Below, in pieces: positions 43,175 to 51,932 of a DNA stretch of 63,545 bases. A program made the translations under genes and the position numbers. The stretch spans positions 1 through 63,545 of the forward strand of contig NZ_QXEC01000031.1 of the NCBI RefSeq assembly GCF_003583405.1, read 5' to 3'. Source of the stretch: Micromonospora radicis. Lineage in GTDB: Bacteria; Actinomycetota; Actinomycetes; Mycobacteriales; Micromonosporaceae. The stretch's first letter is position 1. Every line of letters starts with the position of its first letter. The notes below the pieces were generated by a model. It was not told the origin of the DNA. It worked only from the letters and a program-made list of their open reading frames with translations, and made no database searches.

Positions 43175-44646
43175 TCGACGAAGACCGGTCGGCGTTGCCG
43201 GCGCAGGGAGTGCCGGCGGAGCGGGTGCTGGCGGAGATCCGCGAACTGCGGGGGATGGACCGGCCCACGCACGGCGGGCGGCTGTTCGCGTACGTCTACG
43301 ACCCGGGCGTTGCGGGGCTGGAGGAGCTCGCCGCGGCGGCGTACGCCGAGAGCGCTCATGTCAACGGGCTCGATCCGACCGCGTTTCCCTCCCTGCTCGC
43401 CATGGAGAACGCGCTGGTGGGGGCGGCGGCCCGGCTGCTCGGCGGTGGGCCCGGCACGAACGCGCCGGCGGTGGTCGGCAGCGTCACCAGCGGTGGCACC
43501 GAGTCACTGATCCTGGCCGTGAAGACCGCCCGGGACGCCCGGCCGGAGATCGACGAACCTCGCATCGTGGTGCCGGCGAGCGCGCACGCCGCGTTCGCCA
43601 AGGCGGCGCACTACCTGCGGGTGGAGATCGATTCGGTGCCGGTCGACCTGGACACGCTCCGGCCGGCGGTCGCCGACGTGGCCGCCGCGATCCGGCCGGA
43701 GACGGTGCTGGTGGTCTGCTCCGCACCGTCGTATGCGCACGGCGTCATCGATCCCGTCGAGCAGATCGCCGAGGTGGCCGCCGCGGCCGGGGTGCGCTGC
43801 CACGTGGACGCCTGCTTCGGCGGTTGGACGCTGCCGTACCTGCGTCGCCTCGGCGCACCGGTACCCGCCTTCGACTTCGCCGTGCCCGGCGTCACCTCCA
43901 TCTCGGTGGACCTGCACAAGTACGCGTACGCGCCGAAGGGCGTCTCCGTGTTGCTGCACCGCGACCCGGCGCTGCGCGCACCGCAGTACTTCGCGTACGC
44001 CGACTGGCCCGGCTACACGATGGTCAACCCGGTGATCTCCTCCACCCGCTCCGGCGGGCCGATCGCCGCCGCGTACGCGACCCTGCGGCACCTCGGCGAC
44101 GACGGCTACCTGGAGCTGACCCGGCAGACCCGGGAGGCGGTGCGGGTACTCGCCGACGCGGTGCGCGGGGTCGACGGGCTGCGCCTGGTCGCCGAGCCGG
44201 CGTCCACCGTGGTCTGCTTCACCACCACCGACTCCGGGCCCGACCTGTTCGTCCTGGTCGACGAGTTGGCCGCGCGGGGCTGGCACACCCAGCCCCAACT
44301 CGGGTACGCCGGACTGCCGCGCAGCGTGCACCTGACGGTGACCGCCGCGGTGGCCCCCCGGGCGGCCGAGTTCGGCCCCGACCTGGCCGAGGCGGTCACG
44401 GCGGCCGGCGTGACCGGTCCGGTCACCCTCCCACCGGAACTGCTCGCCCTGGCCGGCGCGCTCTCCCCGGAGGCGTTGACCGCCGACCTGGTCGCCGGCC
44501 TGGCGGCCGGGCTGGGCCTCGGTGCCGGCGGCGGGCTGCCGGAGCGGATGGCGCCGGTGAACACCCTGCTCGACGCCGCGGCCCCGGCGCTGCGCGAGCG
44601 GCTGCTGGTCGAGTTCGTCAGCCTGCTGCAACGCCCGTCGTACTGA
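43171..44646 (+). CDS. PLP-dependent lyase of the sphingosine-1-phosphate lyase/decarboxylase family
   Basis: This 491-residue fold-type I PLP enzyme has the PLP Lys in DLHKYAYAPKG, cofactor contacts in GSVTSGGTES, and the acidic HVDACFGGW. The arrangement fits sphingosine-1-phosphate-lyase-like and group II decarboxylase enzymes. The C-terminal 80 residues are Ala/Leu-rich. It is translationally coupled to the MFS gene, hinting at uptake and breakdown of one substrate, which is unknown. Confidence 0.87.
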   Translation: MIDEDRSALPAQGVPAERVLAEIRELRGMDRPTHGGRLFAYVYDPGVAGLEELAAAAYAESAHVNGLDPTAFPSLLAMENALVGAAARLLGGGPGTNAPAVVGSVTSGGTESLILAVKTARDARPEIDEPRIVVPASAHAAFAKAAHYLRVEIDSVPVDLDTLRPAVADVAAAIRPETVLVVCSAPSYAHGVIDPVEQIAEVAAAAGVRCHVDACFGGWTLPYLRRLGAPVPAFDFAVPGVTSISVDLHKYAYAPKGVSVLLHRDPALRAPQYFAYADWPGYTMVNPVISSTRSGGPIAAAYATLRHLGDDGYLELTRQTREAVRVLADAVRGVDGLRLVAEPASTVVCFTTTDSGPDLFVLVDELAARGWHTQPQLGYAGLPRSVHLTVTAAVAPRAAEFGPDLAEAVTAAGVTGPVTLPPELLALAGALSPEALTADLVAGLAAGLGLGAGGGLPERMAPVNTLLDAAAPALRERLLVEFVSLLQRPSY

Positions 44647-44658
44647 CCGGCTGCGTTG

Positions 44659-44742
44659 CACGTCGAGAAGGGCACGTCGAGAAGGGGCACGTCAGGGAGG
44701 GGCCTGCTGCTACGCGAGGCGTCAGTAGCGGTCCCCTCCTTT
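44659..44742 (-). repeat. Tandem CACGTCGAGAAG repeats and inverted GACGCCT element, copy 3
   Basis: CACGTCGAGAAG occurs at 44659 and 44673, with a third degenerate start at 44688. Directly after, 44698-44742 read on the minus strand gives AAGGAGGGGACCG, then TGACGCCTCG, then GCAGGCCCCT, the same element as at 37701 and 40071. It lies in the leader of nuoB. Confidence 0.55.
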
Positions 44743-44786
44743 CCGAGGGGCTGTGGTTGACTGTCGGGGAGGGGAAGGGGGCGGTC

Positions 44787-45422
44787 GTGCAGCTGCCGGC
44801 GGTGCTCGGCGAGCCGATCCGGTTCGTGCTGAACTGGGGCCGGCGCTACTCGCTCTGGGTCTTCAACTTCGGGTTGGCCTGCTGCGCCATCGAGTTCATC
44901 GCGACCAGCATGTCCCGGCACGACTTCATGCGCCTGGGCGTGATCCCGTTCGCGCACGGTCCCCGGCAGGCCGACCTGATGGTGGTCTCCGGCACCGTCA
45001 CCGACAAGATGGCCCCGGCGATCAAGCGGCTCTACGACCAGATGCCCGAGCCGAAGTACGTCATCTCGTTCGGCGCCTGCTCCAACTGCGGCGGCCCGTA
45101 CTGGGACTCGTACTCGGTGACCAAGGGGGTCGACCAGCTCATCCCGGTCGACGTCTACGTGCCCGGCTGCCCGCCCCGGCCCGAGGCGCTGCTGCACGGC
45201 ATCCTCCGCCTCCAGGAGAAGATCGCCGCCGAGCAGTCCGGCGTCGGCGGCGTGCCCCGCCCCGACCTGCTCGCCCCGCCGACCGACACCCCGCCGACCG
45301 ACACCCCGTCGGCCGACACCCCGTCGGCCGAAGCCGCGTCGACCGGCACCCCGGCGACGGGCGCCGCGTCCCGCTCCACCGCCTCGCTGACCGCCCCACC
45401 GGTACGCCCACCGACCGCCTGA
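44787..45422 (+). CDS. nuoB: Complex I subunit NuoB, second set
   Basis: This 211-residue hydrophilic subunit carries cluster N2. The four ligands are visible: the CC pair in LACCAIEF, C in FGACSNCGG and C in VPGCPPRPEA. The core ends near residue 155. About 57 extra residues form a Pro/Thr/Ala tail with PPTDTP and PSADTP repeats that ordinary NuoB lacks. The GTG at 44787 is preceded by purine-rich AAGGGGG. The gene is isolated: nuoA is missing upstream and nuoC is 2.6 kb downstream. Confidence 0.93.
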   Translation: MQLPAVLGEPIRFVLNWGRRYSLWVFNFGLACCAIEFIATSMSRHDFMRLGVIPFAHGPRQADLMVVSGTVTDKMAPAIKRLYDQMPEPKYVISFGACSNCGGPYWDSYSVTKGVDQLIPVDVYVPGCPPRPEALLHGILRLQEKIAAEQSGVGGVPRPDLLAPPTDTPPTDTPSADTPSAEAASTGTPATGAASRSTASLTAPPVRPPTA

Positions 45423-45486
45423 GTCGGCGTGACGCGCCGGTCGCGCCCAGGCCGTCCGGTGGCGGTGGGCGGCTAGCGTACGAGCC

Positions 45487-46800
45487 ATGACCGACGTCGC
45501 GGAGCGGCGCTCCGCCTTCATCGTCGAGGTGTTGACCGAGGAGTTCGGCACCCTGATGGCGCTCGACCCGGCCGCCTTCCGGCGCAAGTTCCGCAAGATG
45601 GCGGCCTCCCCGTTCGCGTTCTACCGGGGCAGTGCCAGCCTCTTCTACGCCGACCAGCGGGGCGACTTCGCCGACGACCGCTTCCTCGACGAGCGGACCA
45701 GCCGGGTGTGGATCCACGGCGACCTGCACGCGGAGAACTTCGGCACCTACATGAACGGCTCCGGTCAGCTGGTCTTCAACGTCAACGACTTCGACGAGGC
45801 GTACGTCGGGCCGTTCACCTGGGATCTGCGGCGCTTCGTGGCCAGCGTCGCGTTGATCGGCTACACCAAGGCGCTCTCCGACCGGGTGATCACCGAGCTG
45901 GTGACCGGCTTCGCCGAGTCGTACCTGACCGAGCTGCGGGCCATCGCCGCCGGTGGCGACGACGCGATCGGCTCGATCACCCTGGACAACGCCGACGGCG
46001 TGTTGCGCCGGGTGCTCCAACAGGCCCGGCTCAACACCCGGGTCGACCTGCTGCGGGCGCAGACCACCATCGACGCGTACGAGCGGCGGTTCTCCCTCGG
46101 CGACGGGGTGTACGAGGTGGACGGCGACGTGCGGGCCCGGGTCTGCGCCGCCTTCCAGGACTACCTGGACACGCTGCCGGCCACCACCCCGGCCCGGCCG
46201 GTGGCGGCGCAGGTCAAGGACGTGGTGCTGCGCAAGGGGGTCGGCATCGGCTCGGCCGGACTGCCGTCGTACAACCTGCTGTTGGAGGGGCACACCCAGG
46301 CGCTGGAGAACGACGTCGTCATCTACATGAAGCAGGCCCAGGTGCCGGCGGTGGCCCGGTACGTCGACGACGAGCGGGTCCGTGGCTACTTCCGGCACCA
46401 GGGTCACCGCACCGCCGAGTCGCAGCGCGCGTTGCAGGCGCACGCCGACCCCTGGGTGGGTTTCACCGAACTCGACGGGGTGGGTCAACTGGTCGCCGAG
46501 GTCTCCCCGTACGCCGCCGACCTGGACTGGGCGGACGTCAACGAGCCCGAGGAGTTGGCCGGCGTACTGGCCGACCTGGGGCGGGCGGTGGCCCGGATGC
46601 ACTCGGTCGCCGACGACGAGTCCAGCCACGACCTGGTCGACTACTCCACCGAGGAGGCCGTCGTCGCGGCCGTCGACACGGATCCCGCCGGCTTCGTCGG
46701 GCACCTGGTCGACTTCGCCCACGCGTACGGCGTACAGGCCCGGCAGGACCACCAGCTCTTCGTGGACCTGTTCCGCAACGGCCGGCTGCCGGGCATCTGA
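45487..46800 (+). CDS. DUF2252 family protein
   Basis: This 437-residue protein has motifs FYRGSASLFY, WIHGDLHAENFGTY, FNVNDFDEAYVGPFTWDLRR and YMKQAQ. The HGDLHxEN and DFDEA residues are arranged like the catalytic and metal sites of the aminoglycoside-phosphotransferase/kinase fold, so a kinase-like activity is plausible. The substrate is unknown. The ATG follows TAGCGT (45474-45479) by seven bases. It separates nuoB from nuoC and is not a respiratory gene. Confidence 0.9.
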   Translation: MTDVAERRSAFIVEVLTEEFGTLMALDPAAFRRKFRKMAASPFAFYRGSASLFYADQRGDFADDRFLDERTSRVWIHGDLHAENFGTYMNGSGQLVFNVNDFDEAYVGPFTWDLRRFVASVALIGYTKALSDRVITELVTGFAESYLTELRAIAAGGDDAIGSITLDNADGVLRRVLQQARLNTRVDLLRAQTTIDAYERRFSLGDGVYEVDGDVRARVCAAFQDYLDTLPATTPARPVAAQVKDVVLRKGVGIGSAGLPSYNLLLEGHTQALENDVVIYMKQAQVPAVARYVDDERVRGYFRHQGHRTAESQRALQAHADPWVGFTELDGVGQLVAEVSPYAADLDWADVNEPEELAGVLADLGRAVARMHSVADDESSHDLVDYSTEEAVVAAVDTDPAGFVGHLVDFAHAYGVQARQDHQLFVDLFRNGRLPGI

Positions 46801-46817
46801 CCCGGCCGGGTTGCGGA

Positions 46818-47864
46818 TCAGACGGTGAAGTCGATGACCACCTTGATGTCCTGCGGCCCGGGGGAGTAGGCGCTGGCGTACTCGGACAGCGGCACCCGGC
46901 GCGTGATCAGCGAACCGAGCCACGACCGGTCGGCCCGGGACAGCGCCTCGGCGGCGGCGTCCCAGTGCCGCCGGTTGGCGTTGACCGAGCCGAAGACGAC
47001 GTTGTTCTCCAACACCAGGGTCCGGTTCAGCGCACCGGCGTCGAAGTCGATGATCCGGCCGCCGCTGGAGACCCCGGCCAGGCAGACGATCCCCGTCGGG
47101 GCCACCCTGCACATGGCCTCCAGGACGACCACCGGCGCGCCGGTGCATTCGACGATCACGTCCGGCTCGAAGTCGAGCTGGTCCAGCGGTCCCGAGTGGT
47201 AGGTGGCGCCGAGCGCGCCGGCCAGCTCCGGCTTCGGCCCCTCGGTGGCCAGGTCCAGCACGTGTACGGAGAGCCCGCGCTGGCTGGCCAGCAGCGCGGC
47301 GAGCAGGCCGATCGGTCCGGCACCGGTGATCAACGCGGTCCGCGGCTGCCACTCCGCCCGCCGGCCGATCCGGTCGATGTGGTCCCATGCCTTGACGACC
47401 ACACTCGTCGGTTCGAGCAGTACGCCCACCTCGTCGAGCGTCGGGTCGAGCCCCACGGCGAAGCGGGGCTGGAGCCGCCACCGCTGCCGGGCGAAGCCGG
47501 GTAGCGCCTTGATGCCGTGCTCGGTGAACATCCCGTTGCGGCACATGTCCCACTCGCCGACGGCGCAGTTCGGGCAGGGCAGCGGATCCGGATGCCGGAC
47601 GATCCCGGCGACCAGGTCACCGGGTTGCAGGGTGCCGGTCGGATCCTCGATCACCCGGCCCAACGACTCGTGCCCGATCACCAGGTGATCCGTGCCGGGC
47701 GGGGCCTCGCCGTACTGCCCCTCGATGATCTCGAGGTCGGTGCCGCAGATCCCCACCGCGACCGCCTCCACCAGGATCGAACCCTCCTCGGTCGGCGGCT
47801 CCGGATAGTCGTCGAGCAGGCGCAGCGATCCGGGCACTCCGGGGATGACAGTCACAGCACGCAC
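46818..47864 (-). CDS. Zinc-dependent glucose-1-dehydrogenase/alcohol dehydrogenase family protein
   Basis: This is a 348-residue medium-chain dehydrogenase. It keeps the catalytic zinc region GICGTDLEI and GHESLGR and part of a structural zinc loop (CPNCAVGEWDMC). The nucleotide loop TGAGPIGLLAALLA and the C-terminal layout resemble archaeal glucose dehydrogenase. Oxidation of sugars or polyols with NAD(P) is expected. It lies on the opposite strand inside the split nuo region. Confidence 0.87.
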   Translation of the reverse strand: MRAVTVIPGVPGSLRLLDDYPEPPTEEGSILVEAVAVGICGTDLEIIEGQYGEAPPGTDHLVIGHESLGRVIEDPTGTLQPGDLVAGIVRHPDPLPCPNCAVGEWDMCRNGMFTEHGIKALPGFARQRWRLQPRFAVGLDPTLDEVGVLLEPTSVVVKAWDHIDRIGRRAEWQPRTALITGAGPIGLLAALLASQRGLSVHVLDLATEGPKPELAGALGATYHSGPLDQLDFEPDVIVECTGAPVVVLEAMCRVAPTGIVCLAGVSSGGRIIDFDAGALNRTLVLENNVVFGSVNANRRHWDAAAEALSRADRSWLGSLITRRVPLSEYASAYSPGPQDIKVVIDFTV

Positions 47865-48013
47865 CGGCCAATCCTCGCGGGCGCCACCCCGCTGGCGCCG
47901 GCAAAGCCCGGATCTCCACCCGACCGCGCGTACCCGACCGCCGGGCGCCGTCGGCCGGGGCCGCCTGCACCGGGCTGGCGCGTTCGGCCGCGCTCGGCCA
48001 TAGGATCAGCGTC

Positions 48014-48820
48014 ATGACACCGGAGGAGATCGGCCAGCGGCTCGTCGCGCTACTCGCGCCCGTCGAGGTCACCGCGGCGGTCTCCGGAGGCCAGGCGTAC
48101 GCCCGCGGCACCGTCGACGTCCCCCCGGCGCAGTGGCGGGCGGCGCTGCTGGCCGCCCGCGACGACACCGAGCTGGCCTGCGACTTCTTCGACTGGTTGT
48201 CGGCCGTCGACGAGCTGGCCGAGGGCTTCGAGGTGGTGGCCCACCTGTGGTCCACCCGGCATCGACACGGCCTGCTGCTGCGGGCGCGGATACCCCGGTC
48301 GACCCCGACGATCGACTCGGTGGTGTCGGTCTACCCGGGGGCCGCCTGGCACGAGCGGGAGACCCACGAGATGTTCGGCATCGACTTCGCCGGGCACGCC
48401 GACCTGCGGCCGTTGCTGCTGCCACCGGAGTTCGAGGGGCATCCGCTGCGCAAGGAGTTCGTGCTCGCGTCCCGGGTGGCGAAGCCCTGGCCGGGGGCGA
48501 AGGAACCGGGTGAGTCGGAGGCCGGCGGCGGTCGGCGACCGATCCGGCCGCCGGGCGTCCCCGCACCCGGCGAGTGGGGTGTGGTGCCGACCCCGGCGGG
48601 AGCCGGTGGCGCCGGGGAGGGGCCGCGCGGCGGTACCCCGGCCCGGCCCGCCCGGGAACGACCCGCCCGCCCGGCACCGGGCGCACGCGCCCCCCGTACC
48701 CCCGGTTCCGCCGCCGCACCACCGCCGACCTCGACCGACGCCCCGCAGCCCGGCCCGGCACCCGCCGCTGGCCCGGCCTCCGATGCTGGCCCGGCACCCG
48801 ACGAGGGGGGTACGAGCTGA
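48014..48820 (+). CDS. nuoC: Complex I subunit NuoC, second set
   Basis: This 268-residue protein has a core of about 160 residues with HERETHEMFGIDF and HPLRKEFVLASRV, the NuoC signature. A ~100-residue Pro/Ala/Gly tail follows (repeats like PAAGPASDAGPAPDEG) that normal NuoC lacks. It is not fused to NuoD, and no nuoD gene follows. The ATG at 48014 has TAGGAT (48001-48006) seven bases before it and no ribosome site. The stop shares one base with nuoH. Confidence 0.92.
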   Translation: MTPEEIGQRLVALLAPVEVTAAVSGGQAYARGTVDVPPAQWRAALLAARDDTELACDFFDWLSAVDELAEGFEVVAHLWSTRHRHGLLLRARIPRSTPTIDSVVSVYPGAAWHERETHEMFGIDFAGHADLRPLLLPPEFEGHPLRKEFVLASRVAKPWPGAKEPGESEAGGGRRPIRPPGVPAPGEWGVVPTPAGAGGAGEGPRGGTPARPARERPARPAPGARAPRTPGSAAAPPPTSTDAPQPGPAPAAGPASDAGPAPDEGGTS

Positions 48821-49782
48821 TGCCACTGTGGCTGGAGCTGGTGATCCGGATCGGTGGCGTGCTGGCCGCCTTCCTCATCCTGCCGCTGCTGGTGGGCCAG
48901 GCCGAGCACAAGGTGATGGCGCACATGCAGGGCCGGCTCGGGCCGATGTACGCGGGCGGATTCCACGGCTGGGCGCAACTCGTCGCCGACGGGGTGAAGT
49001 TCGTGCAGAAGGAGGACATCACCCCACGTGCCGCCGACCGTCCGGTGTTCCGGCTGGCTCCGGCGGTGGCCCTGGTGCCGTACCTGCTCGCCTTGCTGGT
49101 GATCCCCCTCGGGCCGAACGACCTGGTCGGGCAGCCACTCGACGTCGGCCTGTTCTTCGTCCTCGCGGTGGTCGGTGTCGGTGTGCTGGCGGTGCTGATG
49201 TCGGCCTGGGCATCGGCCAACAAGTACAGCCTGCTCGGCGGGCTGCGTGGCGCCGCCCAACTGCTCGCGTACGAGCTGCCGCTGGTGCTGGCCGCCGCGT
49301 CGGTGGCGATGGCCGCCGGCACACTGAGCCTGTCCGGCATCGTCGAGGCGTGGCAGCCGTGGTGGCTGCTCTGGCAGGCCCCGGCGATGGCGGTCTTCTT
49401 CCTCGCCGGCCTGGCCGAGATCCGCCGGCCACCGTTCGACATGCCGGTGGCCGACTCCGAACTGGTCTTCGGTTACCTGACCGAGTACAGCGGCCTGCGT
49501 TTCGCGTTCCTGCTGTTGGCCGAGTACGTCGGCATCGTGGTGATCGCCGCGCTGACCACCGTGCTCTTCCTCGGCGGCTGGCAGGGCCCGTTCGCCGACG
49601 AGCAGCTCGGTTGGCTCTGGACCCTGCTCAAGGTCGCCGCCGTCAGCTTCGTGATCATCTGGCTGCGGGTCTCCTACCCCCGCCTGCGTGAGGATCAACT
49701 CCAGCGTCTCTGCTGGCTGGTCCTGGTCCCCACCGCCCTCGCCCAACTAATCCTCACCGCCACCATCCGCCTAGCCCTCTAA
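48820..49782 (+). CDS. nuoH: Complex I subunit NuoH, second set
   Basis: This 320-residue membrane subunit forms part of the quinone chamber. It has about eight helices, QAEHKVMAHMQGRLGP near the N-terminus and AEIRRPPFDMPVADSELVFGY, the conserved charged loop. The family's usual ERRVLA is here EHKVMA. Its ATG overlaps the nuoC stop. Confidence 0.94.
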   Translation: MPLWLELVIRIGGVLAAFLILPLLVGQAEHKVMAHMQGRLGPMYAGGFHGWAQLVADGVKFVQKEDITPRAADRPVFRLAPAVALVPYLLALLVIPLGPNDLVGQPLDVGLFFVLAVVGVGVLAVLMSAWASANKYSLLGGLRGAAQLLAYELPLVLAAASVAMAAGTLSLSGIVEAWQPWWLLWQAPAMAVFFLAGLAEIRRPPFDMPVADSELVFGYLTEYSGLRFAFLLLAEYVGIVVIAALTTVLFLGGWQGPFADEQLGWLWTLLKVAAVSFVIIWLRVSYPRLREDQLQRLCWLVLVPTALAQLILTATIRLAL

Positions 49783-49907
49783 CCACCCCCACCCGCGCCC
49801 ACCCCCGCACCCCTACCCGCGACGCTTCTATAGGCGGCACGGCAGGCGGCGCGGCGTGGCGCGGCGGGAGGCGGGCGTGGGAAGGCCGTGCGGGGTCGGT
49901 GGGGACG

Positions 49908-50942
49908 TTAGGGCAGGGGGGTGTGGGTGGGGGTTACGCGTTCGGTCTGGGGTGGCGGTGGCGGGGGAGTGCCGTCGCCGAAGGGGCGGCCGCCGAGGGC
50001 CTCGCGGTCGTGTGGGGTGAGCCAGTTCGACAGGTCGGGGCCGAGGGGTACCACGCCGGTCGGGTTGATGTCCCGGTGCACCTCGTAGTAGTGCCGCTTG
50101 ATGTGGTCGAAGTCGACGGTGTCGCCGAAGCCAGGGGTGGTGAACAGGTCCCGGGCGTACGCCCACAGCACCGGCATCTCGCTGAGCTTCTGCCGGTTGC
50201 ACTTGAAGTGACCGTGGTAGACGGGGTCGAAGCGGACCAGCGTGGTGAACAGCCGGACGTCTGCCTCGGTGATGGTGTCGCCGACCAGGTACCGCTGCCC
50301 GGCGAGCCGCTCGCTGAGCCAGTCCAGCCGGTCGAACAGCCGGTGGTACGCCTTCTCGTACGCTTCCTGGCTGCCGGCGAAGCCGCAGCGGTACACGCCG
50401 TTGTTGACGTCGCTGAAGACCACCGCGTTGACCTCGTCGATCTCGGCGCGTAGGTGTTCGGGGTAGAGCTGCGGCGCGCCGGGACGGTGATGGGCTGTCC
50501 ACTCGGTGGAGAGGTCGAGACTCATCTGGGCGTAGTCGTTGGTGACCACCTGCCCGGTCGGCACGTCGACGATGGCCGGCACGGTGATCCCGCGCGGATA
50601 GTCGGGGTAGCGGGCGAAGTACGCCTGCTGGATGCGTTCGATGCCGAGCACCGGGTCACGCCCGTCGGGGTCGAGGTCGAAGGTCCAGCTCCGTGCGTCG
50701 TGGGTCGGTCCCGTGACGCCCATGGAGAGGACGTCCTCCAGGCCGAGCAGCCGCCGTACGATGATCAGCCGGTTCGCCCAGGGGCAGGCGCGGCTGACGA
50801 CCAGCCGGTAGCGCCCGGGTTCGACCGGGTAGTCGTCCCGCCCGTCGGCGGTGATCCGGGTGGTGATGTACCGCTGGTCCCGGTTGAACTCGCCGCCCGG
50901 CTCGACGTACTTCCCGCCGGTGCTGGTGTCGCCCTCGCCCAT
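49908..50942 (-). CDS. Glutathionyl-hydroquinone-reductase-like protein (GST omega/xi type)
   Basis: This 344-residue thioredoxin-fold protein has the active-site CPWA motif in SRACPWANRL, TVPAIVD, and the family region NNGVYRCGFAGSQEAYEKAY. These enzymes reduce S-thiol adducts of quinols. Actinomycetes use mycothiol instead of glutathione, so the physiological thiol is uncertain. It lies between nuoH and nuoI on the other strand; its quinone link may or may not be coincidental. Confidence 0.9.
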   Translation of the reverse strand: MGEGDTSTGGKYVEPGGEFNRDQRYITTRITADGRDDYPVEPGRYRLVVSRACPWANRLIIVRRLLGLEDVLSMGVTGPTHDARSWTFDLDPDGRDPVLGIERIQQAYFARYPDYPRGITVPAIVDVPTGQVVTNDYAQMSLDLSTEWTAHHRPGAPQLYPEHLRAEIDEVNAVVFSDVNNGVYRCGFAGSQEAYEKAYHRLFDRLDWLSERLAGQRYLVGDTITEADVRLFTTLVRFDPVYHGHFKCNRQKLSEMPVLWAYARDLFTTPGFGDTVDFDHIKRHYYEVHRDINPTGVVPLGPDLSNWLTPHDREALGGRPFGDGTPPPPPPQTERVTPTHTPLP

Positions 50943-51012
50943 GTCGCCCCCAGGTGTCGCCGGTTCCTTCCCGGTCCCATCATGGCGGATCTTCGACCGG
51001 CTGGCCCCTCGG

Positions 51013-51118
51013 GTGGGGCAGATCCCGACCCTCCGGCCCCTCGGGCGGGGCAGATCCCGACCCTCCGACGCCTCGGGCGGGGCAGATCCCGACCCTCCGA
51101 CGCCTCGGGTGGGGCAGT
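51013..51118. repeat. 32-bp tandem repeat upstream of nuoI
   Basis: Three full units (51013-51044, 51045-51076, 51077-51108) share GGGGCAGATCCCGACCCTCC followed by an ending such as GACGCCTCGG. Partial units flank them. There are no spacers. The unit contains GACGCCTCGGG, the same core as the dispersed element at 37701, 40071 and 44698. It lies between nuoI and the divergent reductase-like gene. Confidence 0.75.
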
Positions 51119-51203
51119 GGTCAGCCGTGCGGGCCCGAGGTGGCCGGACCCGACCTCCGGGTGGTGGTCGCGCGTACGCAAGCCACAGGGCAGGATGTTC
51201 GGC

Positions 51204-51932
51204 ATGAGCGAGCGAAGCGAGCCGGCCGGCGTGCCGGGCAGCGGCCTGGTCAAGGGGCTGGCGGTCACGCTCAAGACGATGACGAAGCGTTCCACCACCC
51301 AGCAGTACCCGGACGTCGCCCCCGACCTGCCGCCCCGCTCGCGCGGGGTGATCGCGCTGTTGGCGGAGAACTGCACGGTCTGCATGCTCTGCTCCCGCGA
51401 GTGTCCGGACTGGTGCATCTACATCGACTCGCACAAGGAGGAGGTGGCGGTGCCCGGCGCCGCCCGCCCCCGCCAGCGCAACGTGCTCGACCGGTTCGAC
51501 ATCGACTTCTCGCTCTGCATGTACTGCGGCATCTGCATCGAGGTCTGCCCGTTCGACGCGCTCTACTGGTCGCCGGAGTTCGAGTACGCCGAGTACGACA
51601 TCAAGGATCTGCTGCACGACAAGGATCACCTGGGCGAGTGGATGGCGACCGTGCCGCCGCCGCCCGCGCACGACCCGAACGGCGAGCCGGCCAAGGAGGA
51701 GACGGCTGCCGCGCGCAAGGCCGCGGTCCCTGCCGCGGCCGCCGCCCGTCCCACCACCCCGGCGGTACGCCCCGACTCCCGTCCCGCCGCCCGCCCGGCC
51801 ACACCCGCCGCCGTCCCACCCCCGGCCGACGCTGAGCAATCCACCCGCCCTGAGCCGGCCGGCGGCAGCGAGCCGGCCACCGGTGCCGATGGGACGGGCG
51901 ACGGGGCGGCCGGCGAAGGTACGACCAGGTGA
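51204..51932 (+). CDS. nuoI: Complex I subunit NuoI, second set
   Basis: This 242-residue subunit binds two 4Fe-4S clusters: CTVCMLCSRECP and CMYCGICIEVCP. The core ends near residue 150. A further ~85-residue Ala/Pro/Arg tail is unusual. CAGGAT (51191-51196) lies seven bases before the ATG at 51204; an ATG at 51195 is also possible. Its stop overlaps nuoJ by GTGA. Confidence 0.94.
   Translation: MSERSEPAGVPGSGLVKGLAVTLKTMTKRSTTQQYPDVAPDLPPRSRGVIALLAENCTVCMLCSRECPDWCIYIDSHKEEVAVPGAARPRQRNVLDRFDIDFSLCMYCGICIEVCPFDALYWSPEFEYAEYDIKDLLHDKDHLGEWMATVPPPPAHDPNGEPAKEETAAARKAAVPAAAAARPTTPAVRPDSRPAARPATPAAVPPPADAEQSTRPEPAGGSEPATGADGTGDGAAGEGTTR

Noticed and set aside
48014..48820. NuoC-NuoD fusion
   Set aside because: After the NuoC core the remaining ~100 residues are Pro/Ala low-complexity with no NuoD motifs.
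51013..51118. CRISPR array
   Set aside because: Units are directly adjacent with no spacers and no cas genes are present.
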